Assembly: GCA_022827345.1 (NCBI GenBank)
Contig: JAJDTB010000039.1
Location: 186,001-250,000 of the forward strand
Direction of reading: 5' to 3'
Length of the DNA: 64,000 nucleotides
From: Gemmatimonadota bacterium
GTDB taxonomy: Bacteria > Gemmatimonadota > Gemmatimonadetes > Longimicrobiales > Gaopeijiaceae
The position numbers and the translations under genes were made by a program. How positions within the stretch are numbered: position 1 is the first letter of the stretch; every line of letters starts with the position of its first letter. The notes below the pieces were generated by a model. The model saw nothing but the letters and a program-made list of their open reading frames with translations. It had not been told where the DNA came from and made no database searches. Shown here one piece after another: positions 11,301-19,664 of this stretch.

Positions 11301-11580
11301 CGCCTTCGATCTGCTCCTCGATCTTGACGACGATCGCCTCTTCCATCTCGTCCGGGGTTGCGCCCGGATAGGCCACCGAGACGCTCACCACGCCGAGCGA
11401 CACCTCGGGAAACACCTCCAGCACCAGGTTGCGGGCGGAGAACACGCCGGGGACAACGATGGCGAGCAGGAGAAGGCTGGCCGCCACGCGGTTGCGCACC
11501 ATGTAGGCGATGACGCCGCGCCGTTCGCGGGCGGCGAGGTCCGTTTCCTTCGGGCCCGAGGTGATGGGCGCTTCGCTCAT
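8377..11580 (-). CDS. RND-family efflux transporter permease (AcrB-like)
   Basis: 1067 aa; NRVAASLLLLAIVVPGVFSARNL, IGIVVDDAIVVSENIYVAREKG, GLTGLIVNDSLVLVDFIHERQRAG. Confidence 0.95.
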   Translation of the reverse strand: MSEAPITSGPKETDLAARERRGVIAYMVRNRVAASLLLLAIVVPGVFSARNLVLEVFPEVSLGVVSVSVAYPGATPDEMEEAIVVKIEEQIEGVDGVREISSTAAEGLATVSAQVRRDADVSRVLDDIKARVDRIQTFPQGAERPEVFEVTNQQSSVQLVIYGDVPERALKEVALLTEQSLSARPEISYVEVSGVRDYEISVLVSQARLKALGLSLADVAAAIRAGSLELSAGSIDTESERVRIRSTGKNYTQEDFERIIVVSRSDGTIVRLGQIADVRDGFEEGDRFSLYQGKPAAYVDVFRTSDENAIEILEVVRRHLDEAIVPRLPAGVEIDIGFDLVTQLESRLGLMLKNGLFGLILVMGALWLFLDTRLAFWVSAGIAVAFVGALVALALLDVSLNVFSITGFIMAIGIVVDDAIVVSENIYVAREKGLSRTDASIRGAQRVVRPVVLAVLTTMVAFAPLAMVPGPVGAIMADIPLVVIAVVAVSLIESLLILPHHLAASGARRGRGSPPAALARFKRRINNGLQRFIDGPLDRTLRYSTAHPGLVIAGATGLLVVSLAAVPAGLIQVVVSPAVESDVVSASLEMPEGTPAERTHEIARRIEADGHEALARALEATGEDAESVLKGVTLTIGEPPRFVDGLGNQNTVPLPNVGSIQFRLTSPEERDLSAFALEDLWIEEVGSIPEARSLTITSEFFSLGAPVHVELSHDDPARLAASGDSVIATLRTLAGVYNVRADHERGNREMRLNLLPAGRTIGITLDDLASQVRAAFFGVEAVRVQRGNEEVRVLVRLPDEERNSIGDVEDYLVRVPGGGEVALRSVASVEFDRSPSVIRRNDGRRALTVTAAVDVGTTSSREATDALEASILPRLTAADPDFSYAIGGEQRELGESLGALGVAALLAILAIYALLAIPFPSYTKPLIIMAAIPFGLIGALLGHLLLGVPLAVISLFAVIGLTGLIVNDSLVLVDFIHERQRAGMPARQAIIEGAKSRFRPIFLTSLTTFLGILPLILERSVQAQFLVPMAAALGFGVLFATPVLMMLVPALASIPTHIGSRATLPGK

Positions 11581-11593
11581 CGTGTGATGCGGC

Positions 11594-13021
11594 TCATACC
11601 CCGGCCTCCAGGTCCTGGGTTGCGCCCTTCCCCGCTGACTCCAGCATCTCCTCGACGGTGCAGAACTTGACGCGCGGCCTCCCTTCGGCCTTTCCTCGCG
11701 CGGTTTCGCGGGCGTCGATCCGCCCCCACCCCTCCTCGTCCACCCACCGCACCCGCCGCCTCCGCAGCAGGTCCGCTAAGTCGTCCACCCCGCGCGACCG
11801 GCCTCCCCCCGCCCACACCCCATCCCGCGCGTCCTCGCGCATAAGCGCCACCGTCGCCGTCGAGTCCGCCTTGTTCGTGCCGATAACGCCCGACGGTCCT
11901 CGCTTCGCCCATCCGACCACATACTCCCCCGGCACGATGTCCCGCTCCACCGCCCCGCCGTCGCCCGGTACGAGCACCCGTCCCCCGTCGTTCGGCACGA
12001 CCCCGCGTCGTTCGTCAAAGGGCATGCCCGGCAACCGCTTGCCCCGGTATCCGACCGAGCGGATCACCATGCCACACGGCACGACCTCCGTCTCGCCGGT
12101 GCCTTCGGCGCGCACGTAGCCGTCCTCCCCCGGCACCAGGCGGTTCTTCTCGACGCGCACGCCGGCGACGCGTCCGTCCTTCCCGATCACCTCGACGGGC
12201 GAGGCCATGAACCGGAACCGCACCACGCGTTCCTCGTCCCCGCACGACGCCGCGGCGTATTCGCGCAGGATGGCCATGTTGCGCTTCTTCACGGCATCGC
12301 CCTCAAGCGAGGCCTCGCTCGCCGCATCCAGCCGAAGTTCTTTCCCGTCCGCCTCCGCGCACACTCCCTCTAGTCGCCCGAATTCCCGCAGCTCCGGGTT
12401 GGTGAACGACGCTTGCGCGGGTCCCCTGCGGCCCAGAATGGTGACCCGTCTCACGCGGCTGCGACGCAACGGCTCAAGCGCGTGGTCGGCAATGTCCGTG
12501 GCTGCGAGCCGGTCGTACGAATGCACCAGGATGCGCGCCACATCGATGGCCACGTTCCCGTTTCCGACCACCACAACGTGCTCGCTGTCGAGGTTGAACC
12601 GCGCGTCGCGGAAGTCGGGGTGGGCGTTGTACCACGCCACGAAGTTGAAGGCGGCGTGGCTACCCTCCAGGTCCTCGCCGGGTATGTCCATCCGGCGGGC
12701 GCTCTGGGCACCTACGGCGTAGACGATCTGGTCGTAGCGGGCGCGGAGATCGTCGACGGTGACGTCCTGGCCGAGGGTGACGTTGCCGAAGTAGCGAACC
12801 TCTTCCCGGGCAAGGACCCTCGCGTACACCCGGACCACGGACTTGATGGTCTGGTGGTCGGGCGCCACGCCGTCGCGCACCAGGCCGTAGGGGGCCGGCA
12901 GCCGGTTGACGAGGTCGATCGCCACGGGGTCTCCGGCCTTGAGGAGCGCCTGGGCCGCGTAGAATCCCGCCGGCCCGGCGCCCACGATCGCAACGCGGGG
13001 GGGGGGGGGCGTCATGCCCAC
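11594..13021 (-). CDS. Ferredoxin/adrenodoxin-type NADP+ reductase (FAD-dependent)
   Basis: VAIVGAGPAGFYAAQALLK, YGLVRDGVAPDHQTIKSV, VVVGNGNVAIDVARIL, VGWAKRGPSGVIGTNK. Confidence 0.93.
   Translation of the reverse strand: MGMTPPPPRVAIVGAGPAGFYAAQALLKAGDPVAIDLVNRLPAPYGLVRDGVAPDHQTIKSVVRVYARVLAREEVRYFGNVTLGQDVTVDDLRARYDQIVYAVGAQSARRMDIPGEDLEGSHAAFNFVAWYNAHPDFRDARFNLDSEHVVVVGNGNVAIDVARILVHSYDRLAATDIADHALEPLRRSRVRRVTILGRRGPAQASFTNPELREFGRLEGVCAEADGKELRLDAASEASLEGDAVKKRNMAILREYAAASCGDEERVVRFRFMASPVEVIGKDGRVAGVRVEKNRLVPGEDGYVRAEGTGETEVVPCGMVIRSVGYRGKRLPGMPFDERRGVVPNDGGRVLVPGDGGAVERDIVPGEYVVGWAKRGPSGVIGTNKADSTATVALMREDARDGVWAGGGRSRGVDDLADLLRRRRVRWVDEEGWGRIDARETARGKAEGRPRVKFCTVEEMLESAGKGATQDLEAGV
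12997..13009. repeat. Homopolymeric G13 (C13 on the coding strand) at the 5' end of the ferredoxin reductase ORF
   Basis: Seen directly; encodes the PPPP of MGMTPPPPRVAIVGAG. Confidence 0.9.
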
Positions 13022-13070
13022 GAAGCGCCCGCCGCGCGGGATGCTGGGGGGCGGTCCGCGCTCGCGGCTG

Positions 13071-14524
13071 TCACTGGCGAGTTTCCGGGCGCGGAGGCGA
13101 ATCCATCCAGGGACAAGACGGCGACGGCGGCGGCGGCCGATGGCTGCCGGTCACCTGCGCCTTTCTCTCCCGGACCCGCAGGGGAAGTCCCTCCGAGATT
13201 CGGTAGACGCCCGCGGAATTGATCCTGGTCGGCTTGAGGGAAACCGCTTCGACGCGCCAGCGTTGCACGATGCTCGCAAGGGCGTAGACGGCCTCTCGGG
13301 TGGCGAAATTCCACGCGATGCACATCCGGGCGCCGGATCCGAACGGAAAGTAGGATTGCTTCATGTGGCGCAGGTCCGCGTCGTCCATCCAACGCTCCGG
13401 CCGGAACTCCCCGGGACTTTCGAAGTAATGCGGATTGTGGTGAGCCGGCCGGAAGTATGTCTGCACGATCGTGCCCTTGGGAATGAAGTATCCGCCGATG
13501 ACGCAGTCTTCGATCGCTTCCCGGCCGAGGAAATACAGAGGCGGGGATTGTCGCAGTGCTTCCTGGAAGATGGCGGTGGCGTAGGGGAGCCTCGCGCTGT
13601 CCGCGGGCTCGATGGGACGCGACCCGACGACATTGTCGACTTCCTCCTCCAGACGGTCGCGCACGGCCGGGTTGCGCGCAATGTAGTCGAGGCAGAATGT
13701 CATCGCGCTGGAGGAGGTGTCGTGGCCGACCATGAGCAGCACGAACGCCTCGTCCCGCACCTCTTCGTCCGAAAACGCCCGCTCGACGCCCTCGTCGTCC
13801 TCGGCGCGAACGAGCAGCGAAATCAGATCGCTTCGGTCGCGGGATCGGTCGCGCGCCCTGCGGATGACTTCATAGACGACCTCGTCCATGGCCTTCCATG
13901 CGCGTCGGGCACGCAGGTTGCCGGGTAGCGGCAGTGCCCTGAGCAACGCGGTGAAGGGCAGAAAGCGGAGAGTGAAATCCCATATGCAGCCGTCCACGGT
14001 GGCCTGTCCGATCTTCGGATCCACCCGCATGTCGCGCCCGAAAAAGGCCGTGATGGCCACGTTCATGGCCAGCTCGTGCATTTCGCCGGCCCCGTCGATC
14101 ACCTCGCCGTCGCTCCAGCGCTCCCGCATGGCTTGGGCCTTCTCAACCATGATCTCCGAGTATGCCGCCATGCCCTTCTTGCCGAAGGAGGGTTGGTACA
14201 GCTTCCGACGGCGCCGGTGGTCGTCTCCATCGCCACTCGCGATGGTCGGGTTTCTCATCGGCCGCATGTCCTTGTAGCCGAACGTCTTGTGGAAGGACCT
14301 CTGCTTCGTCACCAGCACTTCCCGGATCGCGGCGGGATCGCAGACTGCAACGAAACGCCTGTTCAGCAGATTGTATGACACGACATCGCCGTATTCGCCG
14401 CGCAGTCCGTTCAGCACCTTCGGAAAATCGCGCAGCCGGCCCAGAACATGTCGGATACCACGTCCCTTGGGGCCTGGGGGCAGAGGGGGGCGGGAGCGGT
14501 CGGCCGGTCGGTGTTCAGCGTTCA
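13071..14524 (-). CDS. Cytochrome P450
   Basis: PPGPKGRGIRHVLGRL, MVGHDTSSSAMTF, EALRQSPP, FPFGSGARMCIAWNFATREA; likely TTG start near 14524 overlapping the end of the sulfotransferase gene. Confidence 0.92.
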
Positions 14525-15555
14525 ACTGCGACTCCGTTTTCGTACCCGAGGATCCTCTGCCCCAAGGCGCACGCCGCCGCCAGGCTCCGTTGGTCGTCGG
14601 GAGCGAGACGAAGCCAGCTCGGCGACCGTTTGCGGGGCAGACCGCAAACGTCGTCCAGCCACTGCTTATTCGCAAACTCGGTTCCGACGAAATCGACGAA
14701 CCGGCTCATTTCGGTGCGCGGAGACTCGACCACCTCCTCGAAACGCATGGAGAGAACCCGGTCGTCGGGCAGCTCGTCCAGGTACCGCGACCCGCGCTCG
14801 ATCATATTGCTCCAGAACCATCCGGCGGAGGTGAGCGGGATTCTCGCGCGCTTGTACCTTTCCGCCGAAAAGAACCGAAACTTCCATCGCTCGAAGAAAG
14901 GCATCCACGGGCTTGTTCCAAGCGAGTGAAACGGATGGAAAGGGTCGAGCCCGGTCCTTCGCAGGAGCTCGGCGGCCTGGATGCGCAGCCTGAAGAAGTG
15001 ATGCCGATGCATGGAGATCGCCGTGTCGCGGCCGTCACGGAACACATGCACGAAGCGCGCGCCTGGGAACATCCGGTCCAGCACGGGCACGAACAGCAGG
15101 GATGCGCCGGAGCGTTCGATCCACCCCTTCTTGCCGAAATGATCGGTGAGCCACTGGAAGACGAAGCGGTACTGCGCCGCCAGCGAGTCCCTGGGCCGAG
15201 ATCTCAGGGATTGCGACAACTCGTCCCAGAGCGCTTCGGGATCGTCGCTGAGATGGGGCAGCGTCGCGCACATCACCGGCGGAACCTCTTCAGGCCGATA
15301 CCTGGCGCCGGGGCCGAGCTCGTACAGGAATTCCTCGACGAACAGGCCGTTGGAGAGAAGGGCGCGCCCCGATGGCGAGAGGGTGTTCATGCGACGAAAC
15401 AGGCCCTCTCCCGTCAGGCGACTGCCTCGAAATGCCTGACTGGTAAGCGACGTGAAGAACTCCGATATGCTGAGAAGATCGGGGTGCCGCCTGACCATGT
15501 TGGAAAGCATGGTGGACCCGCACCTTCCAGTGCTGACGATGAATGTAGGGACCAT
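14515..15555 (-). CDS. Sulfotransferase (PAPS-dependent family)
   Basis: MVPTFIVSTGRCGSTMLSNMVRRHPDLLSISEFF (5'-phosphosulfate loop), VHVFRDGRDTAISMHRHHFF (3'-phosphate motif); start overlaps the upstream stop (TAATG). Confidence 0.88.
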   Translation of the reverse strand: MVPTFIVSTGRCGSTMLSNMVRRHPDLLSISEFFTSLTSQAFRGSRLTGEGLFRRMNTLSPSGRALLSNGLFVEEFLYELGPGARYRPEEVPPVMCATLPHLSDDPEALWDELSQSLRSRPRDSLAAQYRFVFQWLTDHFGKKGWIERSGASLLFVPVLDRMFPGARFVHVFRDGRDTAISMHRHHFFRLRIQAAELLRRTGLDPFHPFHSLGTSPWMPFFERWKFRFFSAERYKRARIPLTSAGWFWSNMIERGSRYLDELPDDRVLSMRFEEVVESPRTEMSRFVDFVGTEFANKQWLDDVCGLPRKRSPSWLRLAPDDQRSLAAACALGQRILGYENGVAVER

Positions 15556-16745
15556 TAGTCGAGAACGGTGGCGTGATCTGCGCCAGGTTTGAGGTCGTAG
15601 AGATTCGGACGAAGCCAAAACTCCACGCCCATGTAGTCTCTCATGCGCCTGGGGAGCAGCCATGGCATGATCTCGGTCAATCCAATGATGGCCTTGATGC
15701 CCCGGCACAGCAGGCGGAGCCTTGGACCGGAAGACCCCAGCCTTCGGGCCAGATTGTCTCCCAGCAGGTATCGCGACATGGATCGGGACACGCCGGTGAA
15801 CATCCGCGCCAAGCGTTCGCCGCGGATTTCCATGTACGCGGGACCGGCGTCGATCATGGACCTGTAGAGCTTTTTTGAGGTCTCGTCGGGTTCGAACTCG
15901 AGACTAAAGGCCACATCGACCAGGTCACGCGCTTCTGGCCTTGACCGGAAGGCGATCTCGTCATCCACACCGAGCAGGTAGGACACATAGCGCCAGGTCA
16001 GAATGACGCTGTCGAACTCCCGCCGGGTCACCCTTATGCCCATCCGCCTCAAGCCTTCGAACACGTAGAGGGAGAAGAAGACCGCGTTGACCGCCATGTG
16101 CGACTGGTTCAGAGGAACTCCGTAGCGGTCCGAGTCCCACCGCCCCGAATCAAGGATCGCCAGGCGAGTCCGTGAGTGGAACGCGCGAACCATGACGGCC
16201 AGCTTGAAGCCGTCCGCATCTCGCCGCAGCCCGTCCGGCATGAACGACTCGATGACGAAGCGCGTGGTTCTGACGTAGCGACGAGCGGTTTCGCGATAGA
16301 GACGGCCCGTGAATGCAAGGGGCAGGTTGGCAGTGGCGAGATAGCAGTGAGGCAGCGCGAAGGCGGCAAAAGCGAGCCCGGTCAGAAAGCCGGTCTGTAG
16401 CACCCGCCGACTGGCGTGGCGCATTTCCCGCCAGTCCACCCAGTCCGGCACGTGATGGAGTTGCTCCATGAGCGCCGACAGCTCCGGGGGTGGCTTGCTG
16501 ACGGATTCCAGCCCCTGATTCAGCACTTGGTTGAAGACGCGGATTGCCTGTCCCGGCGCAGCGTCTTCAAAGTGCGCGACCACGGCGTCGGCCAGGGGAT
16601 CGCCGATGTCCAGGTGCTTCATGTACCGGTTGATCAGCACCTCGCCGTGCGCCTCTCTCGCCATCCTCACCCGCTCGGGGGACAGCGGCGGTGGAAGCCC
16701 CTCGGCCGATACCGTGGGCATCGCGCCCGACGCGGCGCGCCTCAT
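15555..16745 (-). CDS. DUF2236 / MpaB-type (latex-clearing-protein-like) oxygenase
   Basis: RYMKHLDIGDPLADAVV, LPHCYLATANLPLAFTGRLYRETARRYVRTTRFV, FHSRTRLAIL, VPLNQSHMAVNAVFFSLYVFEGLRRMGIRVT, WRYVSYLLGVDDEI. Confidence 0.8.
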   Translation of the reverse strand: MRRAASGAMPTVSAEGLPPPLSPERVRMAREAHGEVLINRYMKHLDIGDPLADAVVAHFEDAAPGQAIRVFNQVLNQGLESVSKPPPELSALMEQLHHVPDWVDWREMRHASRRVLQTGFLTGLAFAAFALPHCYLATANLPLAFTGRLYRETARRYVRTTRFVIESFMPDGLRRDADGFKLAVMVRAFHSRTRLAILDSGRWDSDRYGVPLNQSHMAVNAVFFSLYVFEGLRRMGIRVTRREFDSVILTWRYVSYLLGVDDEIAFRSRPEARDLVDVAFSLEFEPDETSKKLYRSMIDAGPAYMEIRGERLARMFTGVSRSMSRYLLGDNLARRLGSSGPRLRLLCRGIKAIIGLTEIMPWLLPRRMRDYMGVEFWLRPNLYDLKPGADHATVLD

Positions 16746-16883
16746 CTATTCTTGCCTGGCCGGTTGACAGCCGGGATGGGCAGCATGCCCTCGCTGCAGC
16801 CCAGGATCGCCTGGCCGGGAGTGCACGCCTCTGCAAGAGCGGCGTGTTGGTCCGGCGACAGACGACGGGTGTCTCTACATCTA

Positions 16884-16894
16884 CCCCCCCCCCC
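16884..16894. repeat. C11 homopolymer in an intergenic spacer
   Basis: Seen directly between the SDR and the DUF2236 gene. Confidence 0.85.
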
Positions 16895-16923
16895 GAAAAA
16901 CCCGGTCAGGAGCGCGGGATTCC

Positions 16924-18000
16924 TCACCGGTCGAACGTCCCCGCAGGCGACGGCGTCGGGACCAGGCCGTCTCTCAGGAGCTGCGCGAAGTGATCCACGA
17001 TGGTCTCGGCGGCGGGTCGAAAACGAATCCCGAGATGGGACCTGGCGCGTCGGTTGTCGAACTTCAGAGGGTGGCCGACGTTGAGCTTGACGACCCGGCG
17101 AGGCAGTCCGCGAAGAGGGGCCAGCAGGGAGACCATCGCCTTTGGAAGCGTCCAGCGCGGGAACGGGTAGCCGCCGCCGTGGCCGGCGCGAAGCATGTCG
17201 GCGATCTCCTTGAGGTTGATGGTCTCGCTGACGATGATGTACCGGCCATGCGCATTCGGCTGCATTGCCGCCTGGAAATGCGCGTAGGCCACATCCCGCA
17301 CGTCGGCGATTCCGAATTCGAATCCCGGCGCGCCAAGCTTGTAGAAGCCGGTCCCGAAGTCCCGCATCATCCGAACGCTCTCGGAGTTCGTGTGCGGGCT
17401 CAAGGCAGGCCCGAAGACAAGTCCCGGATTGACCGCAACGAGATCCCAGCGATCCTGTTCCTTCGCCAGTTCCCAGGCCAGGCGCTCCGCGCGAGTCTTG
17501 GAATACGCGTAGGGCTGGTGGCGCTCGCTGCTGGTCTCGTTCCAGTACTCTTCGGTGAAACGGCCATCCTCGGTGGCGGCGAGGTCGGCGGCGTCTCCGT
17601 ATATGGCCGCGACGCTGGAGGTCAGGACGATGCGTTTCACGGAAGGCGTCCGGTTGGCCGCCCCGAGGACGTGCCGCGTACCCGCAGTCGCTGGCTCGAT
17701 CAATTCACTGACGGGGTCGGTCACGCCACGGACGAGGAGGGGCGAAGCAGTGTGAAAAACGACATCGCACCCTGCCATTGCGAGGTCGAAGCCGTCGGGA
17801 TCGAGCAGGTCTGCGGAAAACAGCTGCAAAGAGCCAGGCGATTCGCTGGCCATGGACAACAGGTGCCGCGTCTTCCGAGGGTCTTTCGCATCGCGAACCG
17901 TTGCATGGACATCGATACCGCGACCGAGCAGTTCCTTTACGATCCACGATGCGACGTAGCCATTTCCGCCGGTGACCAGGACAGGTCCGGATCGCGCCAT
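16924..18000 (-). CDS. NAD-dependent epimerase/dehydratase (dihydroflavonol-4-reductase / 3-beta-HSD-like extended SDR)
   Basis: MARSGPVLVTGGNGYVASWIVKELLGRG, VFHTASPLLV, YAYSKTRAERLAW, VNPGLVFGPALS; start set at 18000 rather than the 18684 ORF start. Confidence 0.9.
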   Translation of the reverse strand: MARSGPVLVTGGNGYVASWIVKELLGRGIDVHATVRDAKDPRKTRHLLSMASESPGSLQLFSADLLDPDGFDLAMAGCDVVFHTASPLLVRGVTDPVSELIEPATAGTRHVLGAANRTPSVKRIVLTSSVAAIYGDAADLAATEDGRFTEEYWNETSSERHQPYAYSKTRAERLAWELAKEQDRWDLVAVNPGLVFGPALSPHTNSESVRMMRDFGTGFYKLGAPGFEFGIADVRDVAYAHFQAAMQPNAHGRYIIVSETINLKEIADMLRAGHGGGYPFPRWTLPKAMVSLLAPLRGLPRRVVKLNVGHPLKFDNRRARSHLGIRFRPAAETIVDHFAQLLRDGLVPTPSPAGTFDR

Positions 18001-18189
18001 CGGGCTGCCACCGGGACCGTGGCGCTTCTCGGCCAAGCGCCGAGGCGGTCTTCCCGGGCGAGGATCTGTGGACGGCGACGGGCACGCTCCGGGTCGCGCG
18101 GCAACTGGCGGTCCAGACAGTGCGTCCCAATGCGGGGGATGGCATGCTGGCGCTTGGCGACTATGAGGTCCTGCGCAAGGCGGACTTGC

Positions 18190-18483
18190 TGACCAACGTG
18201 CTACGTTGGATGCGGGGCTTTCGCCGAGTCCTGCGAGAAGATGCTCCTGGGCAACCTTCGACCGAGAGGGCTGTCGACGACCGGCGGTGTGAACCGACGT
18301 AGCGTTGCCATCCTTGGTCAGGGTAGAAACCATGACCTCGGCAACGCCCGGTTCGAGCGGAGCGGAGGCATTGCAATCCAGGTAGACTGGACGTGGAGGT
18401 CCGGCGGTCGAATGCCATCGATCCTGCGGGGCCGTGCCGGCCCTAGCGCTGGCGACGCCCCAATCGTCCGCTCGGGTGCTCAT
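18190..18483 (-). pseudogene. N-terminal remnant of a class V cysteine desulfurase
   Basis: PVYLDCNASAPLEPGVAEVMVSTLTKDGNATSVHTAGRR...KVAQEHLLAGLG resembles the N-terminus of IscS/NifS/DndA-type enzymes, with no PLP-binding remainder. Confidence 0.6.
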
Positions 18484-18644
18484 GGCACTAAAGATAGCGA
18501 TCCCTTCCCCTCTCGCGCTCGAATCGCTGGGGGCTTGGGCTTCGCCACTGGAGTCCGAAGCGCGGAGTTGAAGTCCCCGACGCTTCGGACTTGGTGTCGG
18601 TGGCGGCACCGTCGTACGATGCGGCAGCTTGATCGGTCCTGTTT

Positions 18645-19664
18645 CTAGCCATGCGTGTTGGCTCTCTCCTCGATCAGCGCGCACCGCTCCATGAGCGTGC
18701 CGAACGGCTCGTCCTCATCCATCAGCATCCCCGTGGCAAGCATGCTGGCGTAGTCGTCGGCAAGCGACTCTTGGGCAGTGCCCGAGGGCACAAGCCTGAG
18801 TCGGCCCGAAACGGCGGCGTGGTAGTCAATCCGCTCGCGGTTGGCATCGTTCTCGCGGAAGAACATCGCCTTGTGGCGAGCGACCGCCGCCGCGAGTTCG
18901 TGGTCCGCCAGAGCCCGGGCCGCGATCCCGGCGTCGTCGAGTCGGACGAGATCGTGCCAGTGCCTCGACCAGCGTTCGCCCCGGACGCGTCCCTGAAGGC
19001 AGTAGACGTGCATCGAGGTCGCCTTTTCCCAGAACGTCCGCTCCGGCAGCATTACGGCTGGCTCTGCTCTCGGAAATGTGAGTCCGGGAAGATGCGGGGC
19101 TGCGTCGCAGGCGACCGCGTGAACGACGTGAGGTTCTCCCGTCGAGCGCGCGCCAAAGTCGACCTGGACCTCCGGTTTCACGATGCCGCGAGGCTCGAAG
19201 AGCGGTTCGTAGCCGATGTAGAGCCGCTCGGCCTCCGCCCGTACCCGCGCCGGGAACCCGGCCTTGGCCAACTCCTCCTGGACGAGCGGGCCAGCGGTGT
19301 CGCTCACCCATTCGGCGAGGCGCGGTCGGATCGCCCGGGTCCAGCGCCTTTCCTGGCTGCGCGTGGGCGGTAGCGCCTCCTCGTCGCCGCCCACGACGAG
19401 ATCGGGGGCAAAGCCTCGAATGTCGTAGGTGATGTCGATGTCCTCAGAAAAACGGTGGATCGCACGCCACACCTTGGAAAGCGACGTGCCGCCCTTGAAC
19501 ACGAGGTGCGGCCCGAACGGCGCCTCGAACAGCACGGCGAGCGTTGTCACAATCCAAATGTCCTTCTCCAAGAGAAAGGTTGCTCGTCCGAGCCGCCTCG
19601 CCACGACATCCAAGGCGTCTCTCCTCTCGATCGTCGAGAGGTGCTGAAACCGGGTTTCAGCCAT
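18645..19664 (-). CDS. abiEii: AbiEii/AbiGii-family nucleotidyltransferase toxin
   Basis: FLLEKDIWIVTTLAVLF...LVFKGGTSLSKVWRAIHRFSEDIDITYD, FWEKATSMHVYC. Confidence 0.88.
   Translation of the reverse strand: MAETRFQHLSTIERRDALDVVARRLGRATFLLEKDIWIVTTLAVLFEAPFGPHLVFKGGTSLSKVWRAIHRFSEDIDITYDIRGFAPDLVVGGDEEALPPTRSQERRWTRAIRPRLAEWVSDTAGPLVQEELAKAGFPARVRAEAERLYIGYEPLFEPRGIVKPEVQVDFGARSTGEPHVVHAVACDAAPHLPGLTFPRAEPAVMLPERTFWEKATSMHVYCLQGRVRGERWSRHWHDLVRLDDAGIAARALADHELAAAVARHKAMFFRENDANRERIDYHAAVSGRLRLVPSGTAQESLADDYASMLATGMLMDEDEPFGTLMERCALIEERANTHG

Noticed and set aside
18050-18302. Plus-strand open stretch AEAVFPGEDLWTATGTLRVARQLAVQTVRPNAGDG...
   Set aside because: No recognised family, and it overlaps the cysteine desulfurase remnant; not enough evidence for a gene.
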